Positions 1-6,517 of a stretch of 6,517 bases of DNA are shown here, in pieces. The stretch is from an uncultured Lachnospiraceae bacterium (GTDB taxonomy: Bacteria > Bacillota > Clostridia > Lachnospirales > Lachnospiraceae): NCBI GenBank assembly GCA_902803155.1, contig CADCOU010000171.1:1-6517 (forward strand). The letters are read 5' to 3'. The notes beneath the pieces were generated by a model. It saw nothing but the letters and a program-made list of their open reading frames with translations. It had not been told where the DNA came from and ran no database searches. The first letter of the stretch is position 1, and each line of letters begins with the position of its first letter. Both the position numbers and the translations under genes were made by a program.

Positions 1-1
1 A

Positions 2-883
2 TCTCCCGCCTTCACGTCGGAGGTTGAGAAAAAGATCCGCGAGATCATCTCTTCCCTGAGCCAGATGGTGCACGGCTTTGACTTTACACGCCTGATCACG
101 CTCTATTACCGGGCTTTTCTGTCTGACGATGATGAGACCCGCGGGAAGGTCGTCAAGTGGCTCCGCGGCGAATACGGAACAAAGACGGAAGGACGGCAGG
201 ATCTCGGTGTAAACGTGATCATCACGGATGATGACTGGTACGATTACCTGAAGCTGTTCGCCATGTTCTTCCGGCTCGCCGGCTACCGGGGCATGCTGAT
301 CTTCATTGATGAGCTCGTGAACATCTATAAGATCCCGCAGTCCATAACCCGGAACAACAATTACGACAAGATCCTGACCATGTACAATGACACGCTCCAG
401 GGCAAGGCACAGTATCTGGGGATACTTATGAGCGGAACGCCTCAATGCATCGAGGATACCAGAAGGGGCGTCTACAGTTACGAAGCTCTGCGCTCCCGTC
501 TGGCCGAAGGTAAGTTCTCCAGGGAAGGCGCCCGCGATCTGCTCGCCCCCGTCATCCGCCTGGAAGCCCTCACTTCGGAGGAGATGATGGTGCTCTGTGA
601 GAAGCTTGCCGACATGCATGCAGGGCTCTACGGATATCCCAGAACCGTCACCACCGGCGACCTGGTTGTCTTCATCCGGATCGAGTACGGAAGGATCGGC
701 GCGGATTCGCATATTACCCCGCGTGAAGTGATCCGCGACTTTATCGAGCTCCTCGACATCCTGTACCAGCATCCGGAGAAGCATGTCGCGGAGCTTCTGG
801 ATTCGGACGAGTTCTCCTACGCGAAGAGCGATGCGGTCAGCGATGAACCTGTCGACGAGGAGTATGCGGATTTTATCTTATAG
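2..883 (+). CDS. brxD: BrxD-like P-loop ATPase (DUF2791 family), 5' truncated by window edge
   Basis: The reading frame is open from base 2 to the TAG at 881-883, so the gene enters from outside the window. An internal ATG at 65 is not the real start because the 21 codons before it stay open and read like protein. 293 residues are visible, the C-terminal part of a family that is roughly 400-450 residues long; the Walker A loop must lie upstream. Counting from base 2, a Walker B motif LIFIDEL is at about residues 99-105 (D103, E104), a sensor-like GILMSGTPQ at 140-148, and ALRSRL at 162-167 could carry an arginine finger. The stretch ITPREVIRDFIELLDIL, followed by an acidic tail ending EEYADFIL, is typical of the BrxD/DUF2791 family. 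Known: BrxD accompanies BrxHI in type 2 BREX defence loci, and related ATPases occur with TerB-domain proteins. Inferred: it couples ATP hydrolysis to the partner helicase. The family assignment is fairly sure; the system subtype is not. Confidence 0.82.
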   Translation, partial: SPAFTSEVEKKIREIISSLSQMVHGFDFTRLITLYYRAFLSDDDETRGKVVKWLRGEYGTKTEGRQDLGVNVIITDDDWYDYLKLFAMFFRLAGYRGMLIFIDELVNIYKIPQSITRNNNYDKILTMYNDTLQGKAQYLGILMSGTPQCIEDTRRGVYSYEALRSRLAEGKFSREGARDLLAPVIRLEALTSEEMMVLCEKLADMHAGLYGYPRTVTTGDLVVFIRIEYGRIGADSHITPREVIRDFIELLDILYQHPEKHVAELLDSDEFSYAKSDAVSDEPVDEEYADFIL

Positions 884-928
884 GGATACAGCGTTTTGAA
901 GACTGAAACAGATCACTGTATCCGGGAG
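884..928 (+). promoter_or_regulatory. Intercistronic inverted repeat abutting the helicase ribosome binding site
   Basis: GGATACAG (884-891) and CTGTATCC (916-923) are perfect 8-base inverted arms. They start directly after the stop codon of the ATPase gene and end directly before the Shine-Dalgarno-like GGGAG (924-928), which sits 7 bases before the helicase ATG at 936. Inside, GTTTT (893-897) can pair with GAAAC (905-909) using one G-U pair, leaving a 7-base loop. No T-run follows, so it does not look like a terminator. It may stabilise or process the mRNA or modulate helicase translation. The repeat is seen in the sequence; its function is inferred. Confidence 0.45.
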
Positions 929-935
929 TTTGTGA

Positions 936-3335
936 ATGGATATCTTCTCACGTTATGCCGATTTTATACAGGACTTCATCTACCGCAGCCGCTGGGAAAA
1001 CCTGAGGGCGATCCAGGTTGCGGCAGGCGACGCCATCTTCAATACGGATCAGAATGTGCTCCTGTGCGCCTCCACTGCATCCGGTAAGACAGAGGCTGCG
1101 TTCTTCCCGATCCTTACGGAATTCACGGAAGACCCTCCGGCATCCGTCGGCTGCCTGTATATTGCTCCTCTGAAGGCCCTGATCAACGACCAGTTTCTGC
1201 GGCTGAACGACCTGTGCGAGGAAGCACATATTCCGGTCTGGCACTGGCACGGCGATGTCTCTTCCTCCCATAAGAAAAAGCTCCTGAAGCACCCTTCGGG
1301 GATCCTGCAGATCACCCCGGAATCGCTGGAAGCCCTTCTGATGCACAAGCACAGTGAGGTTCCGAAGCTGTTCGGGGATCTTAGATATGTGGTGATCGAC
1401 GAGATCCATTCCCTCCTCCGCGGCGACCGCGGCGGACAGTGCATGTGCCTGATCCAGCGACTGTGCAGGATGTCCGGAGCTGATCCACGCCGGATCGGTC
1501 TTTCCGCAACGATCGGAGATCCCGAGGAAGCGGGCCGGTTCCTGTCTGCAGGAAGCAGCCGGGGATGCGTCATCCCGGACATTCAGGCAAAAGGGATGCG
1601 GTGGCGGCTGTCCATGGAGCATTTTTACAACTGCGCCCCCCAGGCGTCTGATATCGTGGAGAATCCGGAAAAAAGCACATGGATGGGCGGGATTCCGTCC
1701 GGGAGCATACGCCCGGCCATAGGTACTTCGAAACCGCAGGCGGACAAGCCGGTTACTGGTCTGGCAGCCGATGAGGCAGACTTGGTCATTTCCGATGGTG
1801 GATCAGCCAGAGATCAGAAAAGACCGGACGTTACCGTCCTTCCCCAGTCCAGGTCGGATTCTGCACCGACCGACAAGGCTCCCCTCACGGCAGATCCGGG
1901 TATGGGCTACATCTTCGAACACACCCGCGGCAGGAAATGCCTGGTCTTCAGCAATTCCAGGGAGGAATGCGAAGAGGTCACGACGACCCTGCGCGCTTAC
2001 TGTGAGTACAATCATGAGCCGGACCGGTTCCTGATCCATCACGGCAATCTTTCGACAGCCTTCCGCGAGACTGCGGAAGATGAGATGCGTGATGACGACT
2101 CTGCACTTACCGCCTGTACGACCGCGACGCTGGAACTTGGCATAGACATCGGGAAGCTGGAGCGCGCCTTCCAGATCAACGCCCCTTTCACGGTTTCGGC
2201 ATTTCTCCAGAGAATGGGCCGCACAGGCAGACGCGGCGAGCCCTGTGAGATGTGGTTTGTCATGCGTGAGGAACACGCGGAAGCGCGTGACCTGCTCCCG
2301 GATAAGATCCCGTGGCCCCTGCTGCAGGGGATCGCACTGGTACAGCTCTACCTGGAGGAGCGCTGGGTCGAGCCGCCGCGAAAGGGACGACTCCCGTTCA
2401 GCCTGCTCTATCATCAGACCATGAGCACACTGGCATCCGGCGGGGAGATGTCTCCTGCCGAGCTGGCGTCAAGGGTTCTCACGCTGGCACCGTTTGAAAA
2501 TGTCACAAGGGATGATTTCCGTATCCTGCTGAATGACCTCATCGAAAAGGATCACATAGAACTGACCGAGAACAGGGGGCTCATCGTAGGACTCTCCGGC
2601 GAGCGGATCACGAACAGCTTCAAGTTCTACGCGGTCTTTCAGGAAAATGAAGAATACAGCGTCCGCTGTGAGTCCCAGGAGATCGGGACTATCGTCAAGC
2701 CGCCCCCAATCGGTGACCGCATCGCGATCGCGGGACACGTCTGGGTCGTGGAAGAGGTGGACCGGACGCACCACCAGGTATACTGCCACATGATCAAAGG
2801 GCGGGTCCCTGCTTATTTCGGCGTTGAGCCCGGCGACATCCACACAAAGATCCTGGAACGCATGAGGCAGGTCCTGCTTGATACCGACCTGTACCCGTAC
2901 CTTCTGAAAAATGCACAGGCAAGGCTCATGACCGCCCGCGTGGACGCGCTGCATTCCGGCATCGGTTACCGTCCCCTGGTGTGCCTGGGCGGCAGCATGT
3001 ACTGCCTCACACCCTGGCTCGGGAGTTATTCCTTCCTCGCACTGGAGCGGTTCCTCAGGATACGCTGCGCGAAGCGGCTGGGGCTCAAGGGATTTAACTC
3101 GGTACGCCCGTATTTCTGTCAGTTTACGCTGGGCGTCAGCGAGCAGGAATTCTTCACGATTCTGCGCGAAGAAGCGGATGCCGGGATCGATCCCATGGAA
3201 CTGCTCTATCCGAAAGAAGTACCGCTCTTCGACAAATACGATGACATCCTTCCGGAAGAGCTGGTGCGGAGAGGCTTCGCCTATGGAGTTCTTGATATTC
3301 AGGAGATGATTCAGCGGATCAGGGAATGGACGTAA
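936..3335 (+). CDS. brxHI: Lhr-like superfamily 2 DEAD/DEAH-box helicase, BrxHI type
   Basis: Complete 799-residue ATP-dependent nucleic-acid helicase. The ATG at 936 is the first possible start because an in-frame TGA lies at 933-935, and GGGAG at 924-928 is well placed. Helicase motifs in order: motif I ASTASGKT (45-52), Ia APLKALIND (77-85), Ib TPES (127-130), motif II DEIH (155-158), motif III SAT (190-192), motif IV region CLVFSNSR (335-342), motif V TTATLELGIDI (395-405), motif VI QRMGRTGRRG (425-434). A winged-helix-like segment follows at about 500-555. A beta-rich segment at about 563-630 (IGTIVKPPPIGDRIAIAGHVW at its core) matches the Lhr-type domain order. Between the two RecA domains lies a low-complexity, probably disordered linker at about 238-318. 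All catalytic motifs are intact, so the enzyme should be active. It lies 52 bases after the BrxD-like ATPase on the same strand, which points to the BrxHI helicase of the BrxD-BrxHI pair. A housekeeping Lhr is less likely given this neighbour. Confidence 0.88.
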   Translation: MDIFSRYADFIQDFIYRSRWENLRAIQVAAGDAIFNTDQNVLLCASTASGKTEAAFFPILTEFTEDPPASVGCLYIAPLKALINDQFLRLNDLCEEAHIPVWHWHGDVSSSHKKKLLKHPSGILQITPESLEALLMHKHSEVPKLFGDLRYVVIDEIHSLLRGDRGGQCMCLIQRLCRMSGADPRRIGLSATIGDPEEAGRFLSAGSSRGCVIPDIQAKGMRWRLSMEHFYNCAPQASDIVENPEKSTWMGGIPSGSIRPAIGTSKPQADKPVTGLAADEADLVISDGGSARDQKRPDVTVLPQSRSDSAPTDKAPLTADPGMGYIFEHTRGRKCLVFSNSREECEEVTTTLRAYCEYNHEPDRFLIHHGNLSTAFRETAEDEMRDDDSALTACTTATLELGIDIGKLERAFQINAPFTVSAFLQRMGRTGRRGEPCEMWFVMREEHAEARDLLPDKIPWPLLQGIALVQLYLEERWVEPPRKGRLPFSLLYHQTMSTLASGGEMSPAELASRVLTLAPFENVTRDDFRILLNDLIEKDHIELTENRGLIVGLSGERITNSFKFYAVFQENEEYSVRCESQEIGTIVKPPPIGDRIAIAGHVWVVEEVDRTHHQVYCHMIKGRVPAYFGVEPGDIHTKILERMRQVLLDTDLYPYLLKNAQARLMTARVDALHSGIGYRPLVCLGGSMYCLTPWLGSYSFLALERFLRIRCAKRLGLKGFNSVRPYFCQFTLGVSEQEFFTILREEADAGIDPMELLYPKEVPLFDKYDDILPEELVRRGFAYGVLDIQEMIQRIREWT

Positions 3336-3354
3336 TATCAGAGATTGGAAAATG

Positions 3355-3393
3355 AGAAGCATCAGACGGGCCATCCTCTTCTGATGCTTCTTT
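3355..3393. terminator. Bidirectional intrinsic terminator between convergent genes
   Basis: AGAAGCATCAGA (3355-3366) and TCTGATGCTTCT (3380-3391) form a perfect 12-bp stem with a 13-base loop, 19 bases after the helicase stop. On the - strand the stem is followed within three bases by TTTT (complement of 3349-3352). On the + strand only a short TTT (3391-3393) follows. It is therefore better formed for the - strand operon ending at 3427 but is likely to stop both transcripts. Confidence 0.75.
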
Positions 3394-3426
3394 GAACGTC
3401 TGGTTATTCTGTTTGGTTGTTCTGCT

Positions 3427-4032
3427 TCACACTTTCCCGGTATCTTTGACCAGGAGCCAGGCCATCACATGGACCGACTGCTGAAATTTGCCTGCGTGTA
3501 TCAGTTCTTCGATCTCTTCCGGACGGAACTTCCTGATATTCAGGACTTCTGTCTCGTCCAGATTCTGTCCGCTCATTTTCCGGCAGTTCTCTGCCCGGAA
3601 GATGAAGGCATAGTTGTCCGCTATGGTTGCGTTGGACGGCACGGTCAGAAGATGCGTCCACTCTCCGGATACGTATCCGGTCTCTTCGAGGAGTTCTCTC
3701 TTTGCCGCCTCCAGGGCATTCTCGGCATATTCGGGCGAACCGTATTCTTTCCCGTCGACGCGCTCTATGCCTCCTGCCGGGAATTCCGTCGTGACTTCCC
3801 GGATCCCCTGCCGGAACTGGCGCACGCAGAGGTAATTGCCTTCCTCATCCGAAGCCACGATCACCACATAGTTCCTGCGGCTGTAGCTGTAGAACGGCTC
3901 GAAGATGCGCCCGTCCGGATAACGGTAAGCGGATCTCCGGAAATCGATCCATTCATCCTGCACAAGATGTTCTGTCCGTATCTCTTCCCATGCGAGGTTT
4001 TCGTTATCCGCAATATCATTAATAGATGCCAT
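3427..4032 (-). CDS. NUDIX hydrolase, ADP-ribose pyrophosphatase-like
   Basis: 201-residue cytoplasmic NUDIX enzyme with no signal peptide or membrane segment. A complete NUDIX box (GX5EX7REUXEEXGU) spans G98 to Y120, with catalytic RELLEETGY at 112-120 for metal binding. Before it, QFRQG (72-76) and EFPAGGIE (83-90) are typical of ADP-ribose/sugar-nucleotide pyrophosphatases, which split ADP-ribose to AMP and ribose 5-phosphate. The true substrate cannot be read from sequence. I chose the ATG at 4032: it gives the usual family length of about 200 residues and has an AAGG ribosome binding site 9 bases upstream. An in-frame ATG at 4116 would add 28 residues, but that extension overlaps the end of nagA and does not look like NUDIX protein. 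It lies 40 bases after nagA and is the last gene of the apparent operon, just before the hairpin at 3355-3391. Confidence 0.88.
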   Translation of the reverse strand: MASINDIADNENLAWEEIRTEHLVQDEWIDFRRSAYRYPDGRIFEPFYSYSRRNYVVIVASDEEGNYLCVRQFRQGIREVTTEFPAGGIERVDGKEYGSPEYAENALEAAKRELLEETGYVSGEWTHLLTVPSNATIADNYAFIFRAENCRKMSGQNLDETEVLNIRKFRPEEIEELIHAGKFQQSVHVMAWLLVKDTGKV

Positions 4033-4041
4033 AGTCTGTAA

Positions 4042-4060
4042 CCTTATAGATACAATATCT
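4042..4060 (-). promoter_or_regulatory. Ribosome binding site and small palindrome before the NUDIX gene
   Basis: Read on the - strand, AAGG (4045-4042) lies 9 bases before the ATG at 4032 and supports that start over the one at 4116. Just upstream, AGATA and TATCT (4060-4056 and 4052-4048) form a 5-base inverted repeat with a 3-base spacer in an AT-rich patch. An internal promoter or operator is possible, but no convincing -35 box is visible. Confidence 0.3.
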
Positions 4061-4072
4061 GCGCTTATCCGC

Positions 4073-5290
4073 TCAGTCCGGAATCCTCTGTCCGTCCTTA
4101 TACACTTCCCTGACATCCAGGGATTCGTCCAGAACCACTATGTCTGCCTTTCTTCCGGGAAGGAGGCTCCCGTACCGGTCCTCTTCGCCGATCGCTCTCG
4201 CCGGATTGTATGTCGCGCAGCGTACCGCCGTCTCAAGCGGGATCTGCATCTTCCGGACCGCTGTCTGCAGGCAGCCCATGAGATCCGTCACACTGCCTGC
4301 AAGGTTTCCGCCTTCTGCCAGCACGGCCCTGCTTCCGTTCACCAGGACCTTCTGTCCGCCCAGCATGATTTCCCCGTCGCCCAGGCCTGCTGCCCTGAGA
4401 GAATCGCTGATCAGGACAACCCGCTCAGCCCCGAGCATGGAAAAAGCCGCCCGGACCACAGCGGGATGCACATGGTTTCCGTCGCAGATCAGCTCTGCCG
4501 TAACGCCTTCCGAATCCGCTGCGGCTCCGACCACTCCGGGCTCTCTGTGCGTGAGTTCCGGCATAGCATTGAAAAGATGCACTGCATGGCAGGCACCCGC
4601 GCGGATCGCCCGCATGGCTGTATCGTAATCCGCATTCGTGTGGGCAAGCGAAACTCGCACCTTCCCCTTCACCTTGGCGATATAGTCTTCAAAGTCCGGA
4701 TTCTCTTCCGGTGCCAGGCCTATGAACTTCACCAGGCCTCCGGAAGCTTCCAGGAATTCTCCGCAGAGTTCCGCACTGCACGGAACAATATACTTCTCGT
4801 TCTGCGCACCTTTCTTTACATGGCTGATGAAAGGGCCTTCCATGTTGATCCCGATGAGATCGGCCATGGGCAGCTTCGCATTATCCGGGCTGCCGCCGGA
4901 AGTCTGATTCTGCGCGGATGCATCCGCCTGCTCCTGTGCAAACGCAGCCGCCTGACGCAGCACCTGCTTCAGTTCCTCTGCCGGGAGCGTAAGCGTGGCA
5001 GGACAGATAGCTGTGACGCCTCGGGAAACCTCCCAGGCAGCGATCTTACGGAAAGCTTCCGGTATGCCGTCGCAGACATCCTCTCCCATACATCCGTGAA
5101 AATGAATGTCCACAAGGCCGGGTATAATATATGGTCCTTTCCGGGATCGTTCCGGCAGACAGTCTTTCCGGGTCTCCTGACTCTTTTTCTCATCCGGCCG
5201 GATCTCTCTGATCCGCCCGTTCTCCAGGATCAGCTGACCCGGATGAAAGCAAAAATCCGATCCATATATATAACCTTCCAGAACATGCAT
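4073..5290 (-). CDS. nagA: N-acetylglucosamine-6-phosphate deacetylase
   Basis: Complete 405-residue cytoplasmic enzyme that converts N-acetylglucosamine 6-phosphate to glucosamine 6-phosphate and acetate, in amino-sugar catabolism and cell-wall recycling. It has the amidohydrolase fold of the NagA family: PGLVDIHFHG (57-66) with the HxH pair H63/H65, NMEGPFI (149-155) with metal ligand E151, AHTNA with H217, AVHLFNAMPELTHR (236-249) with H238, CDGNHVHP (269-276), and the catalytic aspartate D296 in LISDSLRAAG. The C-terminal ATYNPARAIG and GSLLPGRKADIVVLD are classic for the family. A hydrophilic, low-complexity stretch at about 119-141 is a likely surface insertion. The start is supported by AAAGGAG (5307-5301) 10 bases upstream. 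It lies 22 bases after the NUP-family gene and 40 bases before the NUDIX gene. The partner deaminase nagB and a NagC or GntR-type regulator are not in the window. Confidence 0.95.
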   Translation of the reverse strand: MHVLEGYIYGSDFCFHPGQLILENGRIREIRPDEKKSQETRKDCLPERSRKGPYIIPGLVDIHFHGCMGEDVCDGIPEAFRKIAAWEVSRGVTAICPATLTLPAEELKQVLRQAAAFAQEQADASAQNQTSGGSPDNAKLPMADLIGINMEGPFISHVKKGAQNEKYIVPCSAELCGEFLEASGGLVKFIGLAPEENPDFEDYIAKVKGKVRVSLAHTNADYDTAMRAIRAGACHAVHLFNAMPELTHREPGVVGAAADSEGVTAELICDGNHVHPAVVRAAFSMLGAERVVLISDSLRAAGLGDGEIMLGGQKVLVNGSRAVLAEGGNLAGSVTDLMGCLQTAVRKMQIPLETAVRCATYNPARAIGEEDRYGSLLPGRKADIVVLDESLDVREVYKDGQRIPD

Positions 5291-5312
5291 GATACCGGAT
5301 CTCCTTTCTTCC

Positions 5313-6362
5313 TCACGAGATCTCCCCGCTGAGGATCGCGTCGATCACCCTGCTGCCGACTTTATAATTATTCTCCATCGCTGTCTCAAAGATATCGGCG
5401 GCCTCCACATTATCCTCCGATGCCAGGGATCCCGCCTCGCTGTCCGGATCCCAGAGGCTCTCAGGTGTGGCTCCGAGCATAAACACATCCATATTTACGC
5501 TGTCCCGGATGATTATATAATGATCCAGCAGCCCCATACGTTCGACTGCTTTCCCGATCGCCGCATCCTCCATCTCCGTCACGGCATACGGATCAGGGCA
5601 GTCGTAGGTTTCCGCCATCAGGACTGCATTTTCATGATCATATTCACCCTTCCAGTAATTGTCACCTGTGACAGAGGTCCCCTTCAGCACTTTGGGATCG
5701 CGCTCTGCCCATTCCTCACCGGGAAAGGCCGCACTCATAAAGTTCCGGGTACGCTCTGTCGTTTCTACCGGCACATCACTGACCAGTTTATACACCTGCT
5801 CTGTCAGGTCAGTGTCCAGTTTTACCACTGCCATCTCATCATATTCCGGATCATGGAACCAGGTGGCATCCGTCTTATCCTCCATCTCCCGGGTATCTGC
5901 ATGATGTCCCAGATCATAATCGATCGCAGAGGTGACGATGAACACATCCCCCATCACACTGGAACCGGCAGCGGAACCCGCACATCCGGTTGAGAGAATG
6001 TAAGCATCCGAGAAGTCGAACCGTTCATCTGACAGTACCGCCATGGTACTGAGCGCCGCATTCACCTTCCCCATTCCAAGCACGTATAGCGCCACACCAT
6101 CCTTCACGTACAGTCTGCTGCCGTCCGTTCCGCCCGGAATGTCATAAGAGTCACTGCCCTCCAGATACTCGTCGTAGTAATACTGCGCTTCTCCCGGAAA
6201 ATCGCCGGACATCTCATCCACCTCGAATTTGGGCAGAATCAGAACCTTCACCGGGATCTTCTCTGTCTCTTCCGTCGCGGTTTCCTGCGCTCCTGCGGCA
6301 GATGCAGACGCCATAATCAGGAAAAACATGACAGCCGATAAAAGCCGTATATTCTTTATCAT
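5313..6362 (-). CDS. Exported NUP-family protein (purine nucleoside permease/phosphorylase fold)
   Basis: 349-residue protein with an N-terminal signal peptide: MIKNIR, a hydrophobic core at about residues 7-18, and ASA/AGA signal-peptidase-I-like sites near 20-26. There is no lipobox cysteine, so it is predicted to be secreted. The mature part resembles the NUP family (PF06516), related to the PNP/UDP phosphorylase superfamily: LYVLGMGKVNAALS (92-105), ILSTGCAGSAAG (122-133), GDVFIVTSAIDYDLG (138-152), SVTGDNYW (230-237), VTEMEDAAI (261-269) and IIRDSVNMD (284-292). The EMEDAA segment corresponds to the region that binds the nucleoside ribose in nucleoside phosphorylases. Family members have been linked to nucleoside uptake; whether this one binds or cleaves nucleosides is not visible. 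The ATG at 6362 was chosen because AGGAGG lies 6 bases upstream and the signal peptide starts there; a longer frame from 6434 overlaps the upstream gene. Its gap to nagA is 22 bases. Confidence 0.8.
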   Translation of the reverse strand: MIKNIRLLSAVMFFLIMASASAAGAQETATEETEKIPVKVLILPKFEVDEMSGDFPGEAQYYYDEYLEGSDSYDIPGGTDGSRLYVKDGVALYVLGMGKVNAALSTMAVLSDERFDFSDAYILSTGCAGSAAGSSVMGDVFIVTSAIDYDLGHHADTREMEDKTDATWFHDPEYDEMAVVKLDTDLTEQVYKLVSDVPVETTERTRNFMSAAFPGEEWAERDPKVLKGTSVTGDNYWKGEYDHENAVLMAETYDCPDPYAVTEMEDAAIGKAVERMGLLDHYIIIRDSVNMDVFMLGATPESLWDPDSEAGSLASEDNVEAADIFETAMENNYKVGSRVIDAILSGEIS

Positions 6363-6368
6363 TCCCGG

Positions 6369-6374
6369 CCTCCT
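6369..6374 (-). promoter_or_regulatory. Ribosome binding site that fixes the NUP-family start
   Basis: A perfect AGGAGG on the - strand lies 6 bases before the ATG at 6362 and immediately after the stop codon of the upstream membrane-protein gene. This supports the shorter start with the signal peptide and suggests coupled translation of the two genes. Confidence 0.8.
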
Positions 6375-6375
6375 G

Positions 6376-6517
6376 TTACCTGTGAAACAGATTCCGTATA
6401 TCCAGACGCTCTTTTGCCAGACTGACTGCAGCATTGGTCAGCACACCGCCGGCTGCAAGGAGCAGGATGATGGCGGTATCTCCCAGCGAGACCGGCGCGA
6501 TCTTAAGAAGCGTACGG
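6376..6517 (-). CDS. C-terminal end of a membrane protein, 5' truncated by window edge
   Basis: On the - strand an open frame enters from the right edge and ends at TAA (6378-6376). It encodes 46 visible residues beginning RTLLKIAPVSLG. A hydrophobic stretch, TAIILLLAAGGVLTNAAV, is a probable final transmembrane helix, followed by a charged cytoplasmic-type tail, SLAKERLDIRNLFHR. This frame is too short for reliable family assignment. The layout (a P-x-S-L loop, one helix, a basic tail) is seen at the C-terminus of P-type ATPases and of many transport permeases. Given the exported nucleoside-related protein 13 bases downstream, a transporter is a reasonable guess, but it is only a guess. The close spacing suggests both genes share a transcript. 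Confidence 0.55.
   Translation of the reverse strand, partial: RTLLKIAPVSLGDTAIILLLAAGGVLTNAAVSLAKERLDIRNLFHR

Noticed and set aside
896..1087. A 63-codon frame starting TTG at 896, before the helicase
   Set aside because: It overlaps the start of the helicase in another frame, has no protein-like pattern, and the helicase has its own well-placed ribosome binding site.
1389..1413. DEIH in helicase motif II instead of DEAH or DEAD
   Set aside because: Variation at the third position (DEVH, DEIH) is ordinary in Lhr-like helicases and does not suggest loss of activity.
948..1622. Long open frames antisense to the helicase, including 948-1622, 1803-2414 and 2469-3374 on the - strand
   Set aside because: They mirror the strong codon bias of the helicase gene, show no recognisable domains, and have no convincing ribosome binding sites.
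4033..4116. N-terminal extension of the NUDIX protein to an ATG at 4116
   Set aside because: It overlaps the last codons of nagA, encodes an arginine-rich stretch unlike NUDIX proteins, and a better ribosome binding site serves the ATG at 4032.
4466..5993. Long + strand open frames opposite nagA and the NUP-family gene (4466-5332 and 5289-5993)
   Set aside because: They are antisense to two genes with clear family motifs and have no domain-like sequence of their own.
6363..6434. N-terminal extension of the NUP-family protein to an ATG at 6434
   Set aside because: It would overlap the upstream membrane-protein gene and bury the signal peptide; the perfect AGGAGG before 6362 marks the true start.

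Overview
The window looks like part of a Bacillota chromosome, probably a moderately GC-rich (mid-50s % by eye) clostridial or Lachnospiraceae-like genome. This is inferred from the strong AGGAGG-type ribosome binding sites, tight operons and protein style; no rRNA or other taxonomic marker is present. Two gene blocks converge on a hairpin terminator near base 3370.

Left block (bases 1-3335, + strand): the 3' part of a BrxD-like P-loop ATPase (DUF2791 family; its start lies before base 1), then a complete 799-residue Lhr-like superfamily 2 helicase of the BrxHI type. This ATPase and helicase pair is the accessory module associated with type 2 BREX phage defence, and similar pairs occur next to TerB-domain proteins in Bacillota. 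None of the other BREX genes (pglW, pglX, pglY, pglZ) is in view, so the full system type cannot be decided here. The 52-base gap between the two genes holds an inverted repeat that ends directly against the helicase ribosome binding site.

Middle (3336-3426): an intergenic stretch with a perfect 12-bp hairpin that can serve as a terminator for both converging transcripts.

Right block (3427-6517, - strand), read from right to left: the C-terminal tail of a membrane protein (start outside the window), an exported NUP-family protein (purine nucleoside permease/phosphorylase fold) with a signal peptide, N-acetylglucosamine-6-phosphate deacetylase (nagA), and a NUDIX hydrolase of the ADP-ribose pyrophosphatase type. 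Gaps of 13, 22 and 40 bases suggest one operon. The likely theme is salvage of nucleosides and amino sugars, but no single pathway links all four genes with certainty. There are no tRNA or rRNA genes, CRISPR repeats, insertion sequences or attachment sites that I can support.
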